A stretch of DNA of 18,640 nt. Origin: SHNJ01 sp964458615. Lineage in GTDB: Bacteria; Pseudomonadota; Alphaproteobacteria; SHNJ01. Shown piece after piece: positions 13,356 through 18,640 of the stretch (positions within the stretch are counted from its first letter, which is position 1; every line of letters begins with the position of its first letter). A program made the position numbers and the translations under genes. Location of the stretch: positions 1 to 18,640 of the forward strand of contig CAYWJR010000027.1 in assembly GCA_964458615.1 (NCBI GenBank), read 5' to 3'. The notes below the pieces were generated by a model. It saw only the letters and a program-made list of their open reading frames with translations, was not told where the DNA came from and did no database searches.

Positions 13356-14309
13356 TTAGTGCCCGCTGGGATGACCGAGCCCGTGGCGCACTTTGTCGCG
13401 TTTGTTGGCGATAATGGATGCCACAACCGATAGCGCCAGAATGCTTATGACCACGATCAACGAATGGTGCGTTTCAATTTTATATACCGTGTGGCCGATC
13501 AGCATTTTTGTGCCGATAAACATCAAAACAAACGACAATCCGGTTTTCAGGTAACGGAACGCGGTGACCAATCCGGCCAGCATGAAAAACATGCTGCGCA
13601 ACCCCAATATGGCGAATGCATTGCTGGTGAATACGATAAAGGAATCTTGGGTAATGGCCAAAATCGCAGGGATCGAATCGACTGCGAAAATAACGTCGGT
13701 AATCGCAACCATCAGGAAAACCAAGAAAAGCGGCGTTGCGTAACGTTGCCCGTTTTGCATAACAAAATAATTTTGGCCGATATATCCGTCGGTAAATTTG
13801 AACGATTTTCGCGCCAATTTTAAAACGGGGTTTTGATTCAAGTCTTTGGGTTTGTCGGATGCCAGCAACATTTTGACGCCGGTTATGATCAGAAATACGC
13901 CGAATATATAAATGATCCATTCAAACCGTTCGATTAACGCGACGCCCGCGAAAATCATAATCAGGCGCAACACCAGCGCCAGGGCGATTCCGACGATCAA
14001 TACGCGATTTTGCAATTCCGCCGGGACGCCGAAAAATGCGAATATAAGGACGAATACGAATACGTTATCGATGGACAGAGAATATTCGACCAAATATCCA
14101 GTCAAGAATTCAAGCGCGACTTGCTTGCCTTCCAATAAAAATATGCCGTAATTGAACACAAGGGCGAGGGCGATCCAAATCGCGCTCCAGGTGCATGCCT
14201 CGCGGAATGAAACGACATGCGCGGTTTTATGAAATATGCCTAGATCAAGCGCCAGCATGATGGCGATAAAAACCAAAAACCCGATCCAAAAACCCAATGT
14301 AATTTCCAT
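13356..14309 (-). CDS. TerC-family integral membrane protein (TerC/Alx)
   Basis: A 317-residue inner-membrane protein of the TerC/Alx family, with about eight or nine helices. Members are tied to metal-ion handling, notably manganese export, and to tellurite resistance or pH response. Conserved membrane acidic motifs are present: DLGIFHK, EYSLSIDNVFVFVLIF, VIFAVDSIPAILAIT and FTSNAFAILGLRSMFF. The ATG at 14309 has AAGGA 7 bases upstream, which favours it over an in-frame ATG at 14348. A TTGACA/ATTAAT promoter and a 15-base palindrome lie upstream. No yybP-ykoY manganese riboswitch is visible in the short leader. It lies between livHMGF and the binding-protein gene on the opposite strand, and nothing suggests a functional link. 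Confidence 0.93.
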   Translation of the reverse strand: MEITLGFWIGFLVFIAIMLALDLGIFHKTAHVVSFREACTWSAIWIALALVFNYGIFLLEGKQVALEFLTGYLVEYSLSIDNVFVFVLIFAFFGVPAELQNRVLIVGIALALVLRLIMIFAGVALIERFEWIIYIFGVFLIITGVKMLLASDKPKDLNQNPVLKLARKSFKFTDGYIGQNYFVMQNGQRYATPLFLVFLMVAITDVIFAVDSIPAILAITQDSFIVFTSNAFAILGLRSMFFMLAGLVTAFRYLKTGLSFVLMFIGTKMLIGHTVYKIETHHSLIVVISILALSVVASIIANKRDKVRHGLGHPSGH

Positions 14310-14339
14310 GAATATTCCTTCGTGTAACAATATTCTGTG

Positions 14340-14368
14340 ATTAATCATATAGTTGCCGCAATTGTCAA
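14340..14368 (-). promoter_or_regulatory. Putative sigma70-type promoter for terC
   Basis: On the minus strand TTGACA (14363-14368) is followed after 17 bases by ATTAAT (14340-14345), 30 bases before the terC ATG. The -35 is perfect and the -10 matches four of six positions. The -35 lies inside the palindrome at 14361-14375. Confidence 0.45.
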
Positions 14369-14375
14369 TGACAAT
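14361..14375. promoter_or_regulatory. 15-base perfect palindrome, likely operator
   Basis: ATTGTCA and TGACAAT are perfect seven-base arms around a single A. The palindrome covers the predicted terC -35 box, in the 149-base divergent gap shared with the binding-protein gene. A bound dimer would block terC transcription. The cognate regulator is unknown. Confidence 0.5.
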
Positions 14376-14458
14376 GCGAATGGTAAAATGTATAACCCAA
14401 CTATAAAGAACGGCTTGGTTTTATTCCCCATTACATTCTGCGGCAAAGGATCATTTCG

Positions 14459-15553
14459 ATGCGCTATATATTGTGTCTGTTGGTGTTTTTATCTCTGTCG
14501 CCAGCTGTGATGGCGGAAACCGTTTTGGGCGTGGCAGGGCCGTTTACCGGACAAATGGCGTCGTTTGGCGAACAGTTTAAAAAAGGCGCGGAATTCGCCG
14601 TTGCCGACATCAACGCCAAAGGCGGGGTGTTGGGGCAAAAATTGGCGATCGCATTTGGCGACGATGCCTGTGATCCAAAACAGGCGGTTGCTGTGGCCAA
14701 TCAATTGGTTTCAAAAAAAGTTGTCGCCGTGGTCGGGCATTTTTGTTCGGGATCGTCCATACCGGCATCCGAAGTGTATAATGAAGAATCCATTCCGATG
14801 ATTTCACCGGGATCGTCCAATCCTGTGTTTACCGAACGCGGATTGAATTCGACATTCCGCGTTTGCGGTCGCGACGACCAACAAGGAAGCATCGCCGCCA
14901 ATTATATCGCCAAAACCTATGCGGGCAAAAATATTGCCGTTGTTCACGACCGCACCGCGTATGGCAAGGGATTGGCCGATGAGGTAAAACGCACTCTGGC
15001 CACCAAAAAAATTACCCCCGCGATTTACGAAGCCATTACCCCGGGCGAAAAGGATTATTCGGCGTTAATATCGAAAATGAAGGCGGCCAAGATCGACCTG
15101 GTGTTTTTCGGCGGTTACCACCAGGAAGCGGGTTTGATCGTCCGCCAAGCCAAAGACCAAGGTTTGGGCGTGCGTTTAATGGGCGGCGATGCGTTGGCAA
15201 CCAAGGAATATTGGTCGATTACCGGCGATACGGGTGCGGGCACATTAATGACCTTTAGCCCCGATCCGCGTAAATTGGCGTCCGCAGCGCCAATCGTGGA
15301 CAAAATCAAAAAATCGGGTTTCGACCCCGAAGGGTATACTTTGTACACTTATGCGGTTGTGCAAATATACGCCCAGGCGGCGCAAAAGGCCGGTTCTTGG
15401 AATTCAGACGCCATTTCCAAAGTACTGCATTCAACCAAATTCGATACGGTTATGGGATCGTTGTCTTTTAATGCCAAGGGCGATGTCAATGCGCCCGGTT
15501 ATGACGTATACGAATGGAAATCCGGCAACTATCAACAGATGCCTAATTCATAA
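14459..15553 (+). CDS. LivJ/LivK-type periplasmic amino-acid-binding protein
   Basis: A 364-residue binding protein that should deliver substrate to LivHMGF. A signal peptide covers residues 1-19 (MRYILCLLVFLSLSPAVMA) with cleavage before ET. The mature protein starts with VLGVAGPFTGQMASFGEQFKKGAEFAV and continues with the type I fold landmarks INAKGGVLGQKL, VVGHFCSGSSIPASEVY and ISPGSSNPVFTERG. The region binding the amino-acid head group in LivJ is recognisable, with the SGSS sequence and the FGGYHQEAGLIVRQA segment. The ATG has AAAGGA 8 bases upstream. It lies 1.1 kb beyond livF, separated by terC, so it is expressed from its own promoter. Substrate choice (Leu/Ile/Val or a broader set) is inferred from family only. 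Confidence 0.93.
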   Translation: MRYILCLLVFLSLSPAVMAETVLGVAGPFTGQMASFGEQFKKGAEFAVADINAKGGVLGQKLAIAFGDDACDPKQAVAVANQLVSKKVVAVVGHFCSGSSIPASEVYNEESIPMISPGSSNPVFTERGLNSTFRVCGRDDQQGSIAANYIAKTYAGKNIAVVHDRTAYGKGLADEVKRTLATKKITPAIYEAITPGEKDYSALISKMKAAKIDLVFFGGYHQEAGLIVRQAKDQGLGVRLMGGDALATKEYWSITGDTGAGTLMTFSPDPRKLASAAPIVDKIKKSGFDPEGYTLYTYAVVQIYAQAAQKAGSWNSDAISKVLHSTKFDTVMGSLSFNAKGDVNAPGYDVYEWKSGNYQQMPNS

Positions 15554-15574
15554 GATAATTTTTGTTTAATTATC
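15554..15574 (+). terminator. AT-rich hairpin after the binding-protein gene
   Basis: The seven-base arms GATAATT (15554-15560) and AATTATC (15568-15574) face each other across TTTGTTT directly after the stop codon. The stem has few GC pairs and no U-tract follows, so it is a weak candidate terminator or 3'-end stabiliser. Confidence 0.25.
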
Positions 15575-15630
15575 GATATTTGCAGAACTAGGGTCTTGGA
15601 AGCAAGGCTCTTATCTGCTATTTAACGCCT

Positions 15631-16083
15631 ATGACACAGACAACAGAATCTATCGCCATCGGATGCGATCATGGCGGTTTTGAAATGAAGCAAGCCATTG
15701 TGGCCGAATTGACCAGTATGGGTTACCAGGTCAAAGATTTTGGCACAAATTCCGCCGATGCGGTGGATTATCCCGATTATGCCTATCCCGCCGCGCAGGC
15801 CGTTGCCGCAGGCGAATTTAGATTCGGTATTTTAATCTGCGGATCCGGGCAGGGGGTCAATATGACTGCCAACAAAGTGCATGGCATACGCGCCGCGTTG
15901 TGCCGTACGTTGTGGGATGCCGAAATGGCGCGTAAACATAACGACGCGAATATATTGTGTTTGGGCGGGCGGGTTACAGACATCGCCGACGCAAAAAAAA
16001 TGGCCATCAGTTTCTTGACGACTCCATTCGAAGGCGGGCGTCATAAAGTGCGGGTGGAAAAAATAGAAAAAGGTTGCCGTTAA
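15631..16083 (+). CDS. rpiB: Ribose-5-phosphate isomerase B
   Basis: A 150-residue RpiB/LacAB-family enzyme that interconverts ribose 5-phosphate and ribulose 5-phosphate in the cytoplasm. Active-site features are IGCDHGGFEMK (Asp13, His14), VDYPDYA, the catalytic Cys70 in GILICGSGQG, and the ring-opening His103 in RKHNDANILCLGGR. EGGRHKVRVEKI closes the fold. The length is normal, and the ATG has no strong Shine-Dalgarno sequence. It is 21 bases before glyA. rpiB-glyA-nrdR-rib is a common alphaproteobacterial order. Confidence 0.97.
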   Translation: MTQTTESIAIGCDHGGFEMKQAIVAELTSMGYQVKDFGTNSADAVDYPDYAYPAAQAVAAGEFRFGILICGSGQGVNMTANKVHGIRAALCRTLWDAEMARKHNDANILCLGGRVTDIADAKKMAISFLTTPFEGGRHKVRVEKIEKGCR

Positions 16084-16104
16084 TTTTAAACTAAAGGATG
16101 AATA

Positions 16105-17415
16105 ATGACTGCTATCACTGCAAAAAATTTGGATAATCACGATAAATTCTTTACACAAAATTTGGATCAGGCGGATCCAGACGTATTTCGCATGTCCACA
16201 TCCGAATTGCGCCGTCAACAAGAACAAATTGAATTGATCGCGTCGGAAAACATCGTGTCTAAGGCGGTTTTGCAGGCTTATTACACAACATTCACCAACA
16301 AATATTCCGAAGGTTATCCAGGCAAACGTTATTATGGCGGCCAAGAATTCACCGATCAGGTCGAAACATTGGCAATCGAACGCGCCAAAAAATTATTCGG
16401 CTGTAATTTTGCCAACGTACAACCCCATTCGGGCGCGCAGGCTAACCAAGGCGTGTTTTTGGCGTTGTTGAATCCTGGCGATACCTATATGGGCATGAAT
16501 TTGGCCGAAGGCGGGCATTTGACTCATGGGTCGCCCGCCAACATGTCGGGCAAATGGTTTAACGTTGTGGCTTATGGCGTCGATCATAAAACCGGCTTGA
16601 TCAATTATGACGAAGTAGAATCGTTGGCGCAAAAACATAAACCGAAATTGATTATCGCGGGCGGATCGGCTTATGCCCGTATCATCGATTTCGCGCGATT
16701 CCGTAAAATCGCCGATTCCATCGGCGCGATTTTGTTCGTCGATATGGCGCATTTCGCCGGGCTTGTGGCGGGCGGCGTGTATCCATCGCCGATTCCGCAT
16801 GCTCATGTTGTTACTACTACAACGCATAAAACCCTGCGTGGTCCGCGCGGCGGGATGATTTTGACCAATGACGAGGATTTGGCAAAGAAATTCAATTCCG
16901 CCATTTTCCCTGGTCTGCAAGGCGGGCCATTGATGCATGTAATCGCCGCCAAGGCCGTTTGTTTTGGCGAGGCATTGCAGCCATCGTTTAAAATTTATGC
17001 CAAACAAGTCGTTGAAAATGCCAAGGCGCTGGGCGAAGAATTGATTTCGCGCGGCATTCCGTTGGTTTCTGGCGGCACTGATTCGCATTTGGTGTTGTTG
17101 GATTTGCAAACCAAGGCTTTGACCGGCAAGGTTGCGGAATTGACGTTGGAACATGCCGGATTGGCGTGCAACAAAAACATGGTGCCGGGCGATCCGCAGA
17201 AACCGTTTGTTACATCGGGCATTCGTCTGGGTACGCCGGCGGGCACAACCCGTGGATTCGGCGTTAAGGAGTTTAAACAAGTCGGCGGATGGGTTGCCGA
17301 TTTGCTGGATTCATTGGCAAAAAATCCAGGGGATAACAGCGCCGCCGAAAAAGCGGTTCTGGCCAAAGTGCATACGCTGTGCAAATCTTTCCCAATCTAT
17401 CCAGATTTGGTCTAA
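16105..17415 (+). CDS. glyA: Serine hydroxymethyltransferase
   Basis: A 436-residue PLP enzyme that converts serine and tetrahydrofolate to glycine and 5,10-methylene-tetrahydrofolate, the main one-carbon source. Motifs: IELIASENIVS, NKYSEGYPGKRYYGG, QPHSGAQANQGVF, DMAHFAGLVAGG, the PLP lysine Lys242 in TTTTHKTLRGPRGG, and GIRLGTPAGTTRGF. The ATG has AAAGGA 6 bases upstream. The N-terminus is about 13 residues longer than E. coli GlyA. nrdR starts 9 bases after the stop. Confidence 0.98.
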   Translation: MTAITAKNLDNHDKFFTQNLDQADPDVFRMSTSELRRQQEQIELIASENIVSKAVLQAYYTTFTNKYSEGYPGKRYYGGQEFTDQVETLAIERAKKLFGCNFANVQPHSGAQANQGVFLALLNPGDTYMGMNLAEGGHLTHGSPANMSGKWFNVVAYGVDHKTGLINYDEVESLAQKHKPKLIIAGGSAYARIIDFARFRKIADSIGAILFVDMAHFAGLVAGGVYPSPIPHAHVVTTTTHKTLRGPRGGMILTNDEDLAKKFNSAIFPGLQGGPLMHVIAAKAVCFGEALQPSFKIYAKQVVENAKALGEELISRGIPLVSGGTDSHLVLLDLQTKALTGKVAELTLEHAGLACNKNMVPGDPQKPFVTSGIRLGTPAGTTRGFGVKEFKQVGGWVADLLDSLAKNPGDNSAAEKAVLAKVHTLCKSFPIYPDLV

Positions 17416-17424
17416 GGATTTTTT

Positions 17425-17880
17425 ATGCGTTGCCCATTTTGCGGCCATAACGACACCCAGGTAAAGGATTCTCGTCCCAGTGACGATAATTCCACCATTC
17501 GCCGCCGCCGCATTTGCGAAAATTGCGGCGCGCGATTTACCACATTCGAACGCGTGCAATTGCGCGAATTGGTTGTGGTCAAGAAAAACGGACGGCGCGA
17601 ACCGTTCGACCGCGAAAAATTGGCCGCATCGTTTTCAATCGCCTTGCGCAAACGCCCCGTTGAATTGGAACGCATCGAACGCGTGATCAATTCGATCGTG
17701 CGCCGTTTGGAATCTTTGGGTGAATCCGAAATCCCGGCCGAATCGGTTGGGGAGATGGTGATGGACGCATTGGCGAATTTGGATCAAGTCGCCTATGTCC
17801 GGTACGCCAGCGTTTACCGTAATTTTCGCGAAGCCACCGATTTCCGCGATTTCGTTGGAAAATTGGGAACGGACGAATAA
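17425..17880 (+). CDS. nrdR: Ribonucleotide reductase regulator NrdR
   Basis: A 151-residue repressor of ribonucleotide reductase genes that reads the ATP/dATP balance. The N-terminal zinc ribbon uses Cys3, Cys6, Cys31 and Cys34 (CPFC and CENC). The ATP-cone follows (about residues 48-138), starting VVKKNGRREPFDREKL and ending VAYVRYASVYRNF. The length is normal. An AAGGA sequence overlaps the glyA stop codon, so the two are coupled. No NrdR box pair is visible in this window, so its targets are elsewhere. Usually ribD follows directly, but here an opposite-strand gene is inserted. Confidence 0.98.
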   Translation: MRCPFCGHNDTQVKDSRPSDDNSTIRRRRICENCGARFTTFERVQLRELVVVKKNGRREPFDREKLAASFSIALRKRPVELERIERVINSIVRRLESLGESEIPAESVGEMVMDALANLDQVAYVRYASVYRNFREATDFRDFVGKLGTDE

Positions 17881-17886
17881 TTAAGT

Positions 17887-18495
17887 TTATCTGCCATCCC
17901 GTTTGTGCGCGCGTCCGCCGCATATCATTGCGGTATCATGTCCGATATAGGCGATTGCCGCGATAATGGCGCGCGGTTCGTAGTTGACAATCCCACTGAT
18001 CAAAAGGGGAATGCGGGTAGGAAGACCGGTTGCGCCGAATAATTCACGTTTGTGGCGTCTTAAAAAATTGACTGCGCGATAACCGCCCGGCTTTTCTTGA
18101 TTGTCCATCAATAACAATCCGCAACGCGCCGATACAATTACGCTGTAAATAATTTGCGGAACGGGGTGTTGTTTGCCCAATGCGCCCACCGCCATAAAAA
18201 TCCCGCCGATCATACCAAGAGTTCCGCTGCCCTTGATGGGATTTTTGTTTTCGCCGCGCCAGAATATCATGATTAAATTGGTGCAAAAAAACAACCCGCC
18301 GGCTGTCATTTCAAACCAATTTCGTGTGCCCGAGTTTCCGGTCCACCCATTTGAAAATATCGCGATGTTTCCGGCAAATGCGGCAATGTTCGCGCCGATT
18401 TCGTACTGCGTGTTGGTAATGCCTAAAAATTTACCTTTGGCTTTGCCATCAAGACTGCCTGCTGGGGTGGGGTTATCAAAATTGGGTTGGTTCAT
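17887..18495 (-). CDS. Hypothetical membrane protein inserted between nrdR and ribD
   Basis: I do not recognise this 202-residue protein. It starts with a polar, Asn/Pro/Gly-rich segment (residues 1-28). Four or five hydrophobic stretches follow: about 32-50, 64-80, 91-107, 112-130 and 160-190. Several small-residue and glycine runs suggest tightly packed helices. The C-terminus is short and basic (GGRAHKRDGR). There is no signal peptide, so the first helix probably acts as the membrane anchor. The start codon lacks a good Shine-Dalgarno sequence. The gene lies on the opposite strand to the rib operon, with 6 bases to the nrdR stop and 78 bases to ribD. I see no transposase or flanking repeat. 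The start and the number of helices are uncertain. Confidence 0.65.
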   Translation of the reverse strand: MNQPNFDNPTPAGSLDGKAKGKFLGITNTQYEIGANIAAFAGNIAIFSNGWTGNSGTRNWFEMTAGGLFFCTNLIMIFWRGENKNPIKGSGTLGMIGGIFMAVGALGKQHPVPQIIYSVIVSARCGLLLMDNQEKPGGYRAVNFLRRHKRELFGATGLPTRIPLLISGIVNYEPRAIIAAIAYIGHDTAMICGGRAHKRDGR

Positions 18496-18542
18496 TTCTA
18501 TTTTTACTTTTTGTTGCTATTGCTTTAATAGCGTCCTGTAAC

Positions 18543-18556
18543 ATTTTCGGGAAAAT
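18543..18556. repeat. Short inverted repeat ATTTTC-GG-GAAAAT
   Basis: Six-base perfect arms around GG lie 17 bases before the ribD start, in the divergent gap between the membrane protein and ribD. Position suits an operator, but the element is short and AT-rich. Confidence 0.25.
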
Positions 18557-18573
18557 ATCCTATTAAGAAACAC

Positions 18574-18640
18574 ATGTCAAGTATGCTTCGCGATCAGCAA
18601 TTCATGCAATTGGCTTTGACCCAAAGCCTGATCAATTTGG
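18574..18640 (+). CDS. ribD: Probable RibD N-terminus (3' end outside window)
   Basis: Only 22 codons are visible: MSSMLRDQQF followed by MQLALTQSLINL. The D-x2-F-M-x2-A-L pattern matches the start of the deaminase domain of RibD, the bifunctional riboflavin enzyme (pyrimidine deaminase/reductase). Position after nrdR agrees with the common alphaproteobacterial order. The zinc-site motifs lie beyond the window, so this rests on a short match plus context. The start could also be the in-frame ATG at 18583. Confidence 0.6.
   Translation, partial: MSSMLRDQQFMQLALTQSLINL

Noticed and set aside
14310..14458. yybP-ykoY manganese riboswitch upstream of terC
   Set aside because: The leader is too short from the predicted promoter and the conserved core sequences are not visible.
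18496..18573. FMN riboswitch before ribD
   Set aside because: The 78-base gap is too short and lacks the conserved GC-rich FMN-aptamer segments.

Overview
The window reads as a chromosomal segment of an alphaproteobacterium, most like the Rhodospirillales or a related deep-branching group. Base composition is moderate, roughly 45-50% GC by eye. The evidence is gene content and order: ribonuclease J followed by a DUF1467 protein; slt-dapA-smpB; an LdtR-like MarR regulator; and the run rpiB-glyA-nrdR-ribD. Two exact TTAA-N7-TTAA sequences of the CtrA type lie in intergenic DNA and fit that assignment. No taxon below class can be supported from the sequence alone.

Layout. Positions 2-1602 (+): C-terminal part of ribonuclease J, a small DUF1467 membrane protein and a small exported protein of unknown function, tightly packed. 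Positions 1603-3840 (-): a two-gene accessory unit, with an unrecognised 126-residue protein followed by a pentapeptide-repeat protein that carries an exact 570-bp in-frame tandem duplication. Positions 3841-3992: a divergent regulatory region with a CtrA-type site and two inverted repeats. Positions 3993-5528 (+): a soluble two-PAS histidine kinase, convergent with a Slt-type lytic transglycosylase at 5530-7473 (-). Positions 7570-8926 (+): dapA and smpB, overlapping. Positions 9054-9557 (+): MarR-family regulator closed by a strong intrinsic terminator. Positions 9670-13339 (+): livHMGF, a complete branched-chain amino-acid-type ABC transporter core. Positions 13356-14309 (-): TerC-family membrane protein. 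Positions 14459-15553 (+): periplasmic binding protein of the LivJ/LivK type. Positions 15631-17880 (+): rpiB, glyA, nrdR. Positions 17887-18495 (-): unrecognised membrane protein. Position 18574 to the edge (+): probable start of ribD.

How the genes work together. The LivHMGF membrane and ATPase subunits and the binding protein probably form one uptake system, although TerC splits the cluster. DapA feeds lysine and diaminopimelate synthesis and Slt turns over peptidoglycan. The MarR protein resembles LdtR, a regulator tied to cell-wall remodelling, so three cell-wall-related genes lie within 4 kb. RpiB, GlyA, NrdR and RibD form a precursor and cofactor block (pentose phosphate, one-carbon units, ribonucleotide reductase control, riboflavin). 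A foreign-looking membrane gene interrupts the nrdR-ribD junction.

Most of the window is ordinary housekeeping. The least explained parts are the pentapeptide gene with its perfect duplication, its small partner gene, the structured region between that unit and the histidine kinase, and the inserted membrane protein. I see no CRISPR array, insertion sequence, prophage, tRNA or rRNA. No gene-free stretch exceeds 300 bases.
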